This document shows, in pieces, positions 33,926 to 43,202 of a DNA stretch of 64,000 nt. The notes beneath the pieces were generated by a model. The model did not search any database, had not been told where the DNA came from, and saw only the letters and a list, made by a program, of their open reading frames with translations. The translations under genes and the position numbers were made by a program. The DNA is from Clostridium sp. AF27-2AA (lineage in GTDB: Bacteria; Bacillota; Clostridia; Lachnospirales; Lachnospiraceae). The stretch is from the NCBI RefSeq assembly GCF_003478505.1, contig NZ_QUFI01000003.1, forward strand, positions 32,550 to 96,549, in the 5' to 3' direction. Numbering within the stretch: position 1 is the stretch's first letter; each line of letters opens with the position of its first letter.

Positions 33926-35182
33926 ATGGCAGAATTATTTGATATGAAAGAAATTGAGGAGCGGGTAATCCTCATTGCCGTCAGCACGGACGATGAAGAC
34001 GACACCCGCGCTTCCCTGGATGAGCTGGAAGAGCTGGTCAAGACTGCAGGCGGCGTTACCGTGGACAAGATAATCCAGAACCGGGAACGCATTCATCCGG
34101 GTACCTATCTTGGAAAAGGAAAAATTGATGAGGTGCGGGAGCGCATCTGGGAGCTTCAGGCTACCGGCGTGGTTTGCGATGATGAGCTTTCCCCGGCGCA
34201 GCTGCGCAACCTGGAAGACGCGCTGGATACCAAGGTCATGGATCGTACCATGGTCATTCTGGATATTTTCGCGTCCCGTGCTACGACAAGTGAGGGTAAG
34301 ATTCAGGTTGAGCTGGCCCAGTTAAAATACCGGGCGGCAAGACTGGTAGGCCTTCGGAGTTCCCTTTCCCGTCTTGGCGGCGGCATTGGTACCAGAGGAC
34401 CGGGTGAGAAAAAGCTGGAGATGGACCGCCGTCTCATCCACGAGCGTATCGGCCAGTTAAAATCCGAGCTGGAAGAAGTGAAGCGCCACCGTGATGTGAT
34501 CCGCAAGCAGCGGGAGAAAACCCACACTCCGGTAGCAGCCATTGTCGGATATACCAATGCGGGTAAATCCACCCTCTTAAACCGCCTGACGGATGCTGGC
34601 ATTCTGGCAGAGGATAAGCTGTTCGCGACCCTAGATCCCACCACCCGCAATCTGGAGCTGGAGAGCGGACAGCAGATCATGCTGACGGATACCGTCGGTT
34701 TTATCCGAAAGCTCCCTCATCATCTGATCGAAGCCTTCAAGAGCACCCTGGAGGAGGCCAGGTACAGTGATATCATCCTGCATGTGGTGGACTGTTCTAA
34801 TCCGAATATGGATATGCAGATGCACGTGGTGTATGAGACGCTGCGGGAGCTGAAGGTGGAGGACAAGATCATTGTCACCGTGTTTAATAAGATCGATCAG
34901 AAGGAAGACGGTGAGTTCCCAAGAGATCTTCAGTCCGACTATCAGGTGCAGATTTCCGCAAAGACCGGAGCAGGCGAACAGGAACTTCTGGATACACTGG
35001 AGCAGATCCTGCGCAGCCAGAAGGTGTATCTGGAGCGCGTGTTCCCCTATCAGGAGGCGGGCAAAATCCAGACAATCCGCAAGTACGGTGAGCTGCTGAG
35101 CGAGGAGTATCAGGCAGACGGCATTGCAGTGAAGGCATATGTTCCGGCGGAACTGTTCGGAAGCCTGATTGTGACAAAATAA
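33926..35182 (+). CDS. hflX: GTPase HflX
   Basis: Ribosome-binding GTPase that splits stalled 70S/100S ribosomes. 418 aa. N-terminal HflX domain with HPGTYLGKGKIDEV and the glycine-rich linker GGGIGTRGPGEKKLEMDRR; G domain with G1 GYTNAGKST (about residues 207-215), G2/G3 with DTVGFI, G4 FNKID. Normal length. Ends the scpA operon and is followed by a convergent-gene terminator. Confidence 0.96.
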   Translation: MAELFDMKEIEERVILIAVSTDDEDDTRASLDELEELVKTAGGVTVDKIIQNRERIHPGTYLGKGKIDEVRERIWELQATGVVCDDELSPAQLRNLEDALDTKVMDRTMVILDIFASRATTSEGKIQVELAQLKYRAARLVGLRSSLSRLGGGIGTRGPGEKKLEMDRRLIHERIGQLKSELEEVKRHRDVIRKQREKTHTPVAAIVGYTNAGKSTLLNRLTDAGILAEDKLFATLDPTTRNLELESGQQIMLTDTVGFIRKLPHHLIEAFKSTLEEARYSDIILHVVDCSNPNMDMQMHVVYETLRELKVEDKIIVTVFNKIDQKEDGEFPRDLQSDYQVQISAKTGAGEQELLDTLEQILRSQKVYLERVFPYQEAGKIQTIRKYGELLSEEYQADGIAVKAYVPAELFGSLIVTK

Positions 35183-35201
35183 CAGAAGAGTAAGTTTATT
35201 T

Positions 35202-35230
35202 GAGGGTCCGGCAATGCCGGGCCCTCGTGT
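35202..35230. terminator. Bidirectional terminator between hflX and the SpoIID-like gene
   Basis: GAGGGTCCGGC pairs with GCCGGGCCCTC (one G-T pair) around an AAT loop, between two convergent genes. Confidence 0.75.
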
Positions 35231-35247
35231 GTTGTCCAGATCAGGCT

Positions 35248-36522
35248 TTACGCCCCATACAGCTCCCCAATCCCGGACACTCCAACATAAATATGCGAGA
35301 TCTTATACCAGGTGGCGAAGTCCACGACGCCGGTCTGGGGCAGGCCGAAGATGGACTGGAATTCCCGCACAGACGCGGCGGTAGCCGGACCGTAAACACC
35401 ATCAGCATTTACCCGCGGAATTGCGGTATAGACAGTGGCAATGGCATCTAACTGTTCCTGCAGCTGCATGACCTTCTGGCCGGAGGATCCGATGGTCAGA
35501 TCGTAGCCGGGCCAGGAAGCCGGAATGCCGGAGATTTCTTCCGCGGTATTGATGTATATGCTGTCTCCGTAATAGTGGCGCAAAATTTCAATGGGGCTGT
35601 AACCGCGTTCGCCCAGGGCGCAGGACCCCCACTGGGTCATCCAGCCACGCTGCAGACACTGCACCTGTCTGCCATCACAGTACTGGGTTAAAATTGGCTG
35701 GCGCACACCAGGGCGGGATAAATAGTTGTCAAAGATTTCATCCACGATCACAGAAATGCTCTCAAAGATATTCCGCCCGGGAATCCATTTGTGGTCAAAG
35801 GCGGTGGAAGAGGTGATGGTGAAGTCATATCCGCGATTCCGATAATGCTCCGTATAGACCCGGTTCAGGGTAAAACTCATGATGGCCAGGACATTGGCAG
35901 TGATGGAGGCCTGGGGCCAGGTGGCATAGATCTCGCTGGATGCCACATTTTTGATGTAGTCCCGGTAGGGAACATAATAGTTTTCCGCATTGCTGTTGGG
36001 AGGCCCGTCATGTACTACAATGGTCTGGGGAACCACCACGCGGCTTAATACAATCTCCCCACTCTCATTCACCGGCTGAATTTCATTTTCCGCGATCTTG
36101 GGCGGATAATTGCCGTACAGCGTGTGTTCCGGGATGATGACCGGGTTTTCTACCGGCTCTGTATCTGTCTCTGGTTCCATGCGGATGGGCTGAATGGCTG
36201 TGGCGTCCGGAAGCACTTCGGTCCCTTCCACGGATACCGGCCGGAAGCCTGGTGCTTCCACTGTAATGTTGTAATCCGAATAGGGCTGGCCCTCGCCAGG
36301 GCGGAGGCTGTATTCTGGCGGCGGTGCGGCCAGAGCCACTTCCTCGGTCTGACCGGATGCATTGGTGGACAGTTCCTCTAATGGAGCCGCAGGTTCCCCG
36401 GAATATGTGATGGTGACTTTGGCATTCCGGATTGGAAAGTTGTTCTGGATATTTACGACATTGACCTGTAAGAGACCGCTGGAGGAGAGTTCCGTTGATG
36501 CGGTGCGGATGGATTTTGGCAT
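35248..36522 (-). CDS. SpoIID-like protein with C-terminal peptidoglycan-binding domain
   Basis: 424 aa from ATG 36522 (AAGGAG eight bases upstream; the longer frame to 36849 overlaps the carA control region and is not used). Residues about 15-110 form repeated beta-sandwich-like stretches (VTITYSGEPAAP..., ITVEAPGFRPVSV), like a carboxypeptidase regulatory domain. The middle resembles SpoIID (ITANVLAIMSFTLNRVYTE ... MTQWGSCALGERGYSPIEIL RHYYG). The C-terminus is a PG_binding_1 domain (GSSGQKVMQLQEQLDAI ... DGVYGPATAASVREFQ). No signal peptide seen. Probably a spore cortex or coat peptidoglycan factor; inference from domains. Confidence 0.72.
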   Translation of the reverse strand: MPKSIRTASTELSSSGLLQVNVVNIQNNFPIRNAKVTITYSGEPAAPLEELSTNASGQTEEVALAAPPPEYSLRPGEGQPYSDYNITVEAPGFRPVSVEGTEVLPDATAIQPIRMEPETDTEPVENPVIIPEHTLYGNYPPKIAENEIQPVNESGEIVLSRVVVPQTIVVHDGPPNSNAENYYVPYRDYIKNVASSEIYATWPQASITANVLAIMSFTLNRVYTEHYRNRGYDFTITSSTAFDHKWIPGRNIFESISVIVDEIFDNYLSRPGVRQPILTQYCDGRQVQCLQRGWMTQWGSCALGERGYSPIEILRHYYGDSIYINTAEEISGIPASWPGYDLTIGSSGQKVMQLQEQLDAIATVYTAIPRVNADGVYGPATAASVREFQSIFGLPQTGVVDFATWYKISHIYVGVSGIGELYGA

Positions 36523-36706
36523 GGGAGAACTCCTTGAAGATGAAAACTCGCTTATCATAACAGGATATGCAGGGGAGCTGAGGAGTGTGAGAGAGCAGCC
36601 ATTCTGCCGGAAATCATGCAGCAATACATGAACAAATGCGGAATGTGGCAATATAAAACAATAAAACAGGATAACTAAAAATAAGAATGTATAAAAATAA
36701 ATCAGC

Positions 36707-36735
36707 TTGCATGTGCCCTGTATATCATGTATAAT
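36707..36735 (+). promoter_or_regulatory. Promoter of carAB
   Basis: TTGCAT at 36707-36712, 17-bp spacer, TATAAT at 36730-36735, leaving a leader of about 100 bases. The leader contains GACAGT twice around GTATAC (36766-36782) but no recognisable PyrR site, T-box or ArgR box. Confidence 0.6.
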
Positions 36736-36839
36736 TCTATCAATTTGGGCGGACGACAGTGTATACAAGACAGTCGAAAAGAAGCTCAAAAAGAAACACC
36801 CCACATAATACGGATGAAAGAAAGGATAGGTACTCCCCC

Positions 36840-37931
36840 ATGAAAGCATTTCTTATTCTGGAAGATGGCACCGTGTTCGAGGGAACCAGCATTGGCTCCA
36901 CCCGCGAAGTCATCAGCGAAATCGTATTCAATACCTCTATGACCGGTTATCTGGAGGTCCTGACTGACCCGTCTTACGCAGGACAGGCTGTTGTTATGAC
37001 TTACCCGCTTATCGGCAATTATGGTATTTGTTATGAGGATATGGAGTCTGGCAGACCATGGCCGGACGGATATATTGTCCGCGAGCTGTCCCGTATTCCC
37101 AGCAATTTCCGCAGTGAGGATACCATTCAGAATTTCCTGGAAAAATACGACATCCCGGGCATCAGCGGCGTAGACACCCGTGCACTCACCAAAATCTTGC
37201 GTGAGAAGGGCACCATGAACGGCATGATCACCACCAAGCAGTATGATGATCTCACCGACCCGATCACCCGCATGCATGCGTACACCGTAACCGGTGTCGT
37301 AAAAAAGACCTCCTGCAAAGAAAAGTACATCCTTCCGGCATCCGACGAATTTGAGAAGCCGATCAAAAAGGTAGCGCTTCTGGATCTTGGAGCCAAGCGC
37401 AACATCGCCCGTTCCCTGGCAAAGCGTGGCTGTGAAGTCACCATTTACCCCTGTGATACAACTGCAGAAGAAATCCTCGCATCCCATCCGGATGGCATTA
37501 TGCTGTCCAATGGCCCTGGAGATCCGAAGGAAAATGTGGAGATCATCAAAGAGATCCGCAAGCTGTACGAGTCTGATGTGCCGATTTTTGCCATCTGCCT
37601 TGGGCACCAGCTTATGGCACTGGCTACCGGAGCTGATACCTTCAAATTAAAATATGGCCACCGCGGCGGCAACCATCCGGTTAAGGATGCCGAGACCGGA
37701 CGTGCTATTATCTCATCCCAGAACCATGGCTACGCGGTCGATCCGAAGAGCCTTGACCCGAATATTGCCATTCCTGCATTCACGAACGTGAATGACGGAA
37801 CCAATGAGGGCCTGAAATATGTCGGTAAGAACATCTTCACCGTGCAGTACCATCCGGAAGCCTGCCCGGGACCGCAGGACTCCGCGTACCTGTTCGACCG
37901 CTTTATTAACATGATGGGAGGAAATAACTAA
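36840..37931 (+). CDS. carA: Carbamoyl-phosphate synthase small (glutaminase) subunit
   Basis: Class-I glutamine amidotransferase supplying ammonia to CarB for pyrimidine and arginine synthesis. 363 aa from ATG 36840, giving [15 protein letters not shown]; a longer frame upstream is spurious. Conserved N-terminal domain ([19 protein letters not shown]) and the catalytic triad: Cys in [13 protein letters not shown], His and Glu in [16 protein letters not shown] is purine-rich (GAAAGGATAGG) but not perfect. Stop and carB start overlap as TAATG, so translation is coupled. Confidence 0.97.
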   Translation: MKAFLILEDGTVFEGTSIGSTREVISEIVFNTSMTGYLEVLTDPSYAGQAVVMTYPLIGNYGICYEDMESGRPWPDGYIVRELSRIPSNFRSEDTIQNFLEKYDIPGISGVDTRALTKILREKGTMNGMITTKQYDDLTDPITRMHAYTVTGVVKKTSCKEKYILPASDEFEKPIKKVALLDLGAKRNIARSLAKRGCEVTIYPCDTTAEEILASHPDGIMLSNGPGDPKENVEIIKEIRKLYESDVPIFAICLGHQLMALATGADTFKLKYGHRGGNHPVKDAETGRAIISSQNHGYAVDPKSLDPNIAIPAFTNVNDGTNEGLKYVGKNIFTVQYHPEACPGPQDSAYLFDRFINMMGGNN

Positions 37932-40900
37932 TGCCGAAGAATCCTGATATTAAGAAAGTTCTTGTACTTGGATCTGGCCCGATCGTCATCGGCCAGGCTG
38001 CTGAATTTGACTATGCCGGAACCCAGGCCTGCCGTTCCTTAAAGGAGGAGGGCATTGAGGTTGTTTTGTTAAACTCCAACCCGGCAACCATTATGACCGA
38101 TAAAGACATCGCAGACCGCGTTTACATCGAGCCGCTGACCCTGGAAGTGGTAGAACAGCTCATCAAAAAAGAAAAGCCGGACAGTGTGCTCCCGACCCTG
38201 GGCGGCCAGGCCGGATTAAACCTTGCCATGGAGCTGGAAGAAGCAGGCTTCTTAAAAGAGAATAACGTCCGCCTTATCGGTACCACTGCTTTGACCATCA
38301 AGAAGGCCGAGGACCGTGAGATGTTCAAGGAAACCATGGAGAAAATCGGCGAGCCGGTGGCTCCGTCTGATATCGTGGAGAACGTGGAAGATGGTCTTCG
38401 CATCGCGGATAAGATCGGCTATCCGGTTGTGCTTCGTCCGGCATACACCCTGGGCGGCAGCGGCGGCGGTATTGCCGATAATCCGGAACAGTGCCGTGAG
38501 ATCCTGGAAAACGGCCTGCGTCTTTCCCGTGTGGGACAGGTCCTGGTAGAACGCTGCATCGCAGGCTGGAAGGAAATTGAGTACGAGGTAATGCGCGACA
38601 GCGCCGGCAACGTGATCACCGTCTGCAACATGGAAAACCTGGATCCGGTTGGCGTGCACACCGGTGACAGCATTGTAGTGGCTCCGTCCCAGACTTTGGG
38701 TGATAAAGAGTACCAGATGCTCCGTACTTCCGCGCTGAATATCATCAGTGAGCTGGGCATTACTGGTGGCTGTAACGTACAGTATGCCCTGCATCCGACC
38801 AGCTTTGAGTACTGTGTCATCGAGGTAAACCCGCGTGTAAGCCGTTCTTCCGCGCTGGCCTCTAAGGCAACCGGCTACCCGATCGCAAAGGTGGCAGCAA
38901 AGATTGCCCTGGGCTACACTCTGGATGAGATCAAGAATGCCGTTACCAAAAAGACCTACGCAAGCTTCGAGCCGATGTTGGACTACTGTGTCGTCAAGAT
39001 GCCGAGACTTCCGTTTGATAAATTCATCAGCGCAAAGCGCACTCTTGGAACCCAGATGAAGGCAACCGGTGAGGTTATGAGTATCTGCACCAACTTTGAG
39101 GGTGCCCTTATGAAAGCCATCCGTTCCCTGGAGCAGCATGTAGACTGTCTGCTTTCCTATGATTTTACCGGTCTGGACCGCGATGAGCTGATCGAACAGC
39201 TTCATGTAGTAGATGACCGCCGGATCTGGGTTATCGCAGAGGCGTTGCGCCGCGGTATTTCTTATGAAGAAATCCATGATATCACCAAAATCGACTACTG
39301 GTTCATCGATAAGCTGGCTATTATTGTAGAGATGGAGAATGCGTTAAAGAATGGCCCGCTGACCCCGGTGCTTTTAAAGGAAGCAAAACGCATCGAATTC
39401 CCGGACAATGTCATTTCCAGACTGACCGGCGTTTCTCAGGATGAGATCAAGGCCATGCGCCACGCAAACAACATCCGTGCCGCTTACAAGATGGTAGACA
39501 CCTGCGCAGCAGAGTTCGCGGCAGAAACCCCGTATTATTACTCCTGCTTCGACGGTATCAGCGAGGTAGAGGAGGAACATAAGAAGAAAAAAGTTCTGGT
39601 ACTTGGCTCCGGTCCGATCCGTATCGGCCAGGGTATCGAGTTTGACTTCTGTTCCGTACACAGCACCTGGGCATTCGCCAGGGAAGGCTATGAGACCATT
39701 ATTGTTAACAACAACCCGGAGACCGTAAGTACCGACTTCGATATCGCGGACAAGCTGTATTTCGAGCCGTTAACCCAGGAGGATGTGGAGAGCATTGTAG
39801 ACATTGAGAAGCCGGACGGCGCTGTCGTTCAGTTCGGTGGACAGACTGCCATCAAGCTGACCGAGTCCCTGATGAAGATGGGGGTTCCGATTCTTGGTAC
39901 TGCGGCAGAGAATGTGGACGCAGCAGAGGACCGTGAGCTCTTCGATGAGATCCTGGAGAAATGCCAAATCCCGAGACCGTCCGGACATACTGTATTTACC
40001 GCTGAGGAAGCAAAGAAAGCAGCTAATGACCTGGGCTATCCGGTTCTGGTAAGACCGTCCTACGTTCTTGGCGGACAGGGTATGCAGATCTGCATCAACG
40101 ACAACGATATTGACGAATTCATCGGCATCATCAACCAGATCGCGCAGGATCATCCGATCCTTGTAGATAAATATATTGTAGGTAAGGAAATCGAGGTCGA
40201 CGCCGTATGTGACGGTACCGATATCCTGATTCCGGGCATTATGGAGCACATCGAGCGTACTGGCGTGCATTCCGGAGACAGTATCTCCGTATATCCGGCA
40301 CCGAGCATTACCCCGGAGATCGAGGCAAAACTGGTGGATTACACCGAGAAGCTGGCCCGGGCGCTGCATGTCAAGGGCATGATCAACATTCAGTTCATCG
40401 TGGCAGATAACGAAGTTTACATCATCGAGGTAAACCCGCGTTCCTCCAGAACCGTGCCGTACATCAGCAAGGTAACCGGAATTCCGATTGTTCCGCTGGC
40501 TACTCAGGTCATCTGCGGTCATACCTTAAAAGAGCTTGGCTACGAGCCGGGACTGCAGAAGAAGGCTGATTACATTGCCATCAAGATGCCGGTATTCTCC
40601 TTCGAGAAGATCCGCGGCGCAGACATCAGCCTTGGCCCGGAGATGAAGTCCACCGGTGAGTGCCTGGGTATCGCAAACACCTTCAATGAAGCTCTGTACA
40701 AGGCCTTTGAGGGCGCAGGACTGAAGCTGCCGAAGCATAAGAACATGATCATTACCGTACGTGATTCCGAGAAGGAGAACGTGGTTCCGATCGCAAGACG
40801 GTTCCAGAACGTAGGCTACAAGATTTTTGCAACCCGCGGTACTGCAAAAGTCTTAAATGAAAATGGCGTAAAGGCATTCACGGTACGAAAGCTTGAGCAG

Positions 40901-41536
40901 GAGTCTCCGAATATCATGGATCTGATCTTAGGTCATGAGGTTGATCTGGTCATCGATATCCCGCAGCAGGGCGCAGAACGCAGCCATGACGGTTTCGTGA
41001 TCCGCCGCAATGCCATCGAGACCGGTGTCCATGTTCTTACCAGTCTCGACACTGCCGGAGCCCTGGCAACCAGCCTGGAGAACCGCGCGAAGGAGCTGAC
41101 CCTGATTGATATCGCGAAGATAAAACCGGTCACCTACAACGCCATCGAGCGTGTGGAAAAATTCTTAAAGGACGCAGGCACCTATTATCTGGCGACCACA
41201 GAAGGTGACCAGCCGCGTGTACGTCCCTTCGGCACTGCGCATATCTTTGAGGATAAGCTGTACATCCAGACTGGAAAGGTGAAGGATGTTTCCAAACAGC
41301 TGCATGCCAATCCAAAAGCAGAGATCACGGCCTTCAAGGATGGTGAGTGGATTCGCGTAACCGGAGAACTGGTGGAGGATGACCGCAGAGATGCGCGGGA
41401 GTCCATGCTGAATGCTTATCCGTCCTTACGGAGTATGTATTCTGAGGATGATGGAAATACCGAGGTATTCTACTTTAAGAATGCGGCCGCAACCATTTCC
41501 GCGTTCACGCATGCACCGGAAGTGCTTAAATTTTAA
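37931..41536 (+). CDS. carB: Carbamoyl-phosphate synthase large subunit fused to a flavin-oxidase-like (PNPOx) domain
   Basis: 1201 aa; the usual CarB is about 1060-1075. Residues 1 to about 1070 are a complete CarB: two homologous ATP-grasp halves ([20 protein letters not shown] near residue 10; [18 protein letters not shown] near 557), oligomerisation region between them, and the C-terminal MGS allosteric domain ([17 protein letters not shown]). From about residue 1072 (base 41141) the same frame continues as [50 protein letters not shown] and so on to EVLKF: a full-length FMN-binding split-barrel domain of the pyridoxamine-phosphate-oxidase-like family, usually a separate protein of about 130 aa. 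No stop, frameshift or internal start separates the two. Confidence 0.93.
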   Translation: MPKNPDIKKVLVLGSGPIVIGQAAEFDYAGTQACRSLKEEGIEVVLLNSNPATIMTDKDIADRVYIEPLTLEVVEQLIKKEKPDSVLPTLGGQAGLNLAMELEEAGFLKENNVRLIGTTALTIKKAEDREMFKETMEKIGEPVAPSDIVENVEDGLRIADKIGYPVVLRPAYTLGGSGGGIADNPEQCREILENGLRLSRVGQVLVERCIAGWKEIEYEVMRDSAGNVITVCNMENLDPVGVHTGDSIVVAPSQTLGDKEYQMLRTSALNIISELGITGGCNVQYALHPTSFEYCVIEVNPRVSRSSALASKATGYPIAKVAAKIALGYTLDEIKNAVTKKTYASFEPMLDYCVVKMPRLPFDKFISAKRTLGTQMKATGEVMSICTNFEGALMKAIRSLEQHVDCLLSYDFTGLDRDELIEQLHVVDDRRIWVIAEALRRGISYEEIHDITKIDYWFIDKLAIIVEMENALKNGPLTPVLLKEAKRIEFPDNVISRLTGVSQDEIKAMRHANNIRAAYKMVDTCAAEFAAETPYYYSCFDGISEVEEEHKKKKVLVLGSGPIRIGQGIEFDFCSVHSTWAFAREGYETIIVNNNPETVSTDFDIADKLYFEPLTQEDVESIVDIEKPDGAVVQFGGQTAIKLTESLMKMGVPILGTAAENVDAAEDRELFDEILEKCQIPRPSGHTVFTAEEAKKAANDLGYPVLVRPSYVLGGQGMQICINDNDIDEFIGIINQIAQDHPILVDKYIVGKEIEVDAVCDGTDILIPGIMEHIERTGVHSGDSISVYPAPSITPEIEAKLVDYTEKLARALHVKGMINIQFIVADNEVYIIEVNPRSSRTVPYISKVTGIPIVPLATQVICGHTLKELGYEPGLQKKADYIAIKMPVFSFEKIRGADISLGPEMKSTGECLGIANTFNEALYKAFEGAGLKLPKHKNMIITVRDSEKENVVPIARRFQNVGYKIFATRGTAKVLNENGVKAFTVRKLEQESPNIMDLILGHEVDLVIDIPQQGAERSHDGFVIRRNAIETGVHVLTSLDTAGALATSLENRAKELTLIDIAKIKPVTYNAIERVEKFLKDAGTYYLATTEGDQPRVRPFGTAHIFEDKLYIQTGKVKDVSKQLHANPKAEITAFKDGEWIRVTGELVEDDRRDARESMLNAYPSLRSMYSEDDGNTEVFYFKNAAATISAFTHAPEVLKF

Positions 41537-41546
41537 ATGAGATTTC

Positions 41547-41588
41547 AAAAGCCCCCGGGATTCCAGATATGGAATTCCCGGGGCTTTT
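41547..41588 (+). terminator. Terminator of carAB
   Basis: AAAAGCCCC...GGGATTCC pairs with GGAATTCCC...GGGGCTTTT with a small internal offset; 11 bases after the carB stop. Confidence 0.8.
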
Positions 41589-41621
41589 GCTTTGACATAG
41601 GACAGGAAAAATTCCCCCATC

Positions 41622-41650
41622 TTGTCTTTTGCGGAAAATTAGATTATAAT
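41622..41650 (+). promoter_or_regulatory. Promoter of the DegV gene
   Basis: TTGTCT at 41622-41627, 17-bp spacer, TATAAT at 41645-41650, 57 bp before the start codon. Confidence 0.6.
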
Positions 41651-41707
41651 TTCCTTTATATGCAACAATGTCTGGAAAGCTTTCGGATATACGAAGGAGA
41701 AATTTGG

Positions 41708-42577
41708 ATGAGAACAACTGGAATTGTAACAGACAGCCACAGCAGCATTTCACAAAGTGAGGCAGAGAAACTTGGGATTTTTGTGCTTCCTATGCCATTT
41801 TATATGAATGGGACCTGTTATTATGAGGGAATCAATATTACCAGAGAAGAGTTTCTGGATCGTCTTTGCAGACTGGAAGATATCAGCACCTCTCAACCGT
41901 CACCGGAGGCGGTCATGGAACTGTGGGACAAGGCGCTTTCCCAGTATAAGGACATACTTTATATTCCGATCAGCAGCGGCCTGAGCGGCTCATGCCAGAC
42001 AGCCATGATGCTGGCCCGGGAAGAAAAGTATGAGGGAAGGGTCTATGTCGTAGATAATGGAAGTGTCTCGGCGCCGCTTCACCGTAGTATCCTGGATGCC
42101 CTGGATCTGCTGGAGTCTGGCTGCAGCGCAGCAGAAGTGAAGGTGCGCATGGAGCAGGCAAAGACTAAAGCAGGCATTTACATTTCGGTAGATAACTTAA
42201 AATATTTAAAGCACGGCGGCCGTATCTCTGCCGGTGTGGCGCTTGTTGGAGGGCTTCTGAATGTAAAACCGGTACTTCATTTTGACATTGGCATGCTGGA
42301 ACTGTATAAAAACTGCCGCGGTTTGAAACGTGCGAAGCAGACCATGATCGAGGAAGTAAAGACGGTTATCGCAAAATCCTATCAGCAGGAATATGATGCA
42401 GGGAATATGCATATTGTAGCGGCTTCCAGCGCCGGAAAAGAAGCGACTGAGGCCTGGGTAAAGGAAATCGAGACAGCATTTCCGGGTCAGACCATTCTCT
42501 GCGATGACCTGTCCTTTGGCGTGACCTGCCACATCGGACCGGGTGGCCTGGGAATTGGGTATACCTGCAAGCCCTGA
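41708..42577 (+). CDS. DegV-family fatty-acid-binding protein
   Basis: 289 aa from ATG 41708 (AAGGAG nine bases upstream); the longer frame from 41537 runs through the terminator and promoter and is rejected. Begins GIVTDSHSSISQSEAEKLG, the DegV N-terminal motif, with PISSGLSGSCQTAMM (lipid carboxylate-binding serines) and VDNLKYLKHGGRIS in the second half. DegV/FakB proteins bind fatty acids; FakB presents them to the kinase FakA for phosphorylation. FakA is not in the window. Confidence 0.9.
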   Translation: MRTTGIVTDSHSSISQSEAEKLGIFVLPMPFYMNGTCYYEGINITREEFLDRLCRLEDISTSQPSPEAVMELWDKALSQYKDILYIPISSGLSGSCQTAMMLAREEKYEGRVYVVDNGSVSAPLHRSILDALDLLESGCSAAEVKVRMEQAKTKAGIYISVDNLKYLKHGGRISAGVALVGGLLNVKPVLHFDIGMLELYKNCRGLKRAKQTMIEEVKTVIAKSYQQEYDAGNMHIVAASSAGKEATEAWVKEIETAFPGQTILCDDLSFGVTCHIGPGGLGIGYTCKP

Positions 42578-42616
42578 TTACCAGTCATTCCCAGTAGCTT
42601 TTCCATGTTCTGTATG

Positions 42617-42658
42617 GTAACATATTTTTTGTAACAATTATGAAATAATTTTGTAACA
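42617..42658 (+). repeat. Three GTAACA direct repeats before the secreted peptide gene
   Basis: GTAACA occurs at 42617, 42631 and 42653 in an AT-rich stretch just before the RBS AGGAG. Spacings of 14 and 22 bases. Possible binding sites of a regulator; no clear -35/-10 pair was found in the same stretch. Confidence 0.35.
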
Positions 42659-42675
42659 AAAGGAGACCAAAGAAC

Positions 42676-42960
42676 ATGAAAAAACAGATTATAACCACCG
42701 CAGCAGCAATGGCCGTAACCGCACTGATGGCATTTCAGCCGATGACCGCATTCGCGGCAACCGGAAACTGTGGAAATGGATCTTATCATAATGGATGCAG
42801 CACTCAGGTATGCCAGAGCTATGGCTGCGATACCAGCAACTGTGGTACCGGCTATAATTCCTGTCTGACCGGCATCAGCAGAAAGAACCTGTCCGGCGGA
42901 ATCTGCAACAGTCCGCAGGTGATCTCTTATGTGATGAGAAGTGCTTCCTGCCGCAGATAG
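42676..42960 (+). CDS. Small secreted cysteine-rich peptide
   Basis: 94 aa; I recognise no family. The first about 28 residues are a textbook signal peptide (basic MKKQ, hydrophobic AAAMAVTALMAF, cleavage after AFA). The mature part of about 66 residues has exactly eight Cys, in the order C-x8-C-x4-C-x4-C-x4-C-x6-C-x13-C-x14-C, many after Gly or Asn (GNCGNG, HNGC, YGC, SNCG), and ends SCRR. Small size, eight cysteines (possibly four disulfides) and a short polar, Gly/Asn/Ser-rich composition suggest an exported disulfide-rich peptide, such as a bacteriocin or spore-coat/wall-associated factor; no immunity or transport gene is adjacent. RBS AAGGAG ten bases upstream. Own terminator. Confidence 0.75.
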   Translation: MKKQIITTAAAMAVTALMAFQPMTAFAATGNCGNGSYHNGCSTQVCQSYGCDTSNCGTGYNSCLTGISRKNLSGGICNSPQVISYVMRSASCRR

Positions 42961-42977
42961 TACATAGAATTAATAGG

Positions 42978-43002
42978 AAGGAGCCTTTCGGGGCTCCTTT
43001 TC
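42978..43002 (+). terminator. Terminator of the secreted peptide gene
   Basis: AAGGAGCC pairs with GGCTCCTT, 8 bp, followed by TTCT; it begins 17 bases after the stop. Confidence 0.75.
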
Positions 43003-43081
43003 TGCGCGTCTGCTTGACAAGACGATAACAAGTAATCTATGCAAAGTGAAAATAAAATGAAAAAAATATTCAAAAAAACAC

Positions 43082-43109
43082 TTGCAAAATACATAAAAAG
43101 TGATATAGT
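43082..43109 (+). promoter_or_regulatory. Strong promoter of the alcohol dehydrogenase gene
   Basis: TTGCAA at 43082-43087 and TATAGT at 43104-43109 with 16-bp spacing and an extended TGA directly before the -10. Confidence 0.6.
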
Positions 43110-43122
43110 AAGAGCAGAGTCA

Positions 43123-43140
43123 ATGTTAATAAATTAACGA
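43123..43140. promoter_or_regulatory. Rex-like redox operator
   Basis: ATGTTAA-TAAA-TTAACGA matches the Rex consensus TTGTTAANNNNTTAACAA with correct four-base centre; inner arms GTTAA/TTAAC are perfect. It lies about 14 bp after the -10 box, where a bound repressor would block transcription. Rex senses NADH/NAD and is known to control alcohol dehydrogenases in clostridia. Confidence 0.65.
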
Positions 43141-43202
43141 GTAAATGAAAGCATCTAAACAAAAAAGGTGCCGTCGGAAGGCGGCAGAATGGAGGAGCTA
43201 TT

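Noticed and set aside
36736..36839. Possible PyrR site, ArgR box or T-box in the carA leader
   Set aside because: A GACAGT repeat around GTATAC is present but no consensus element could be recognised.
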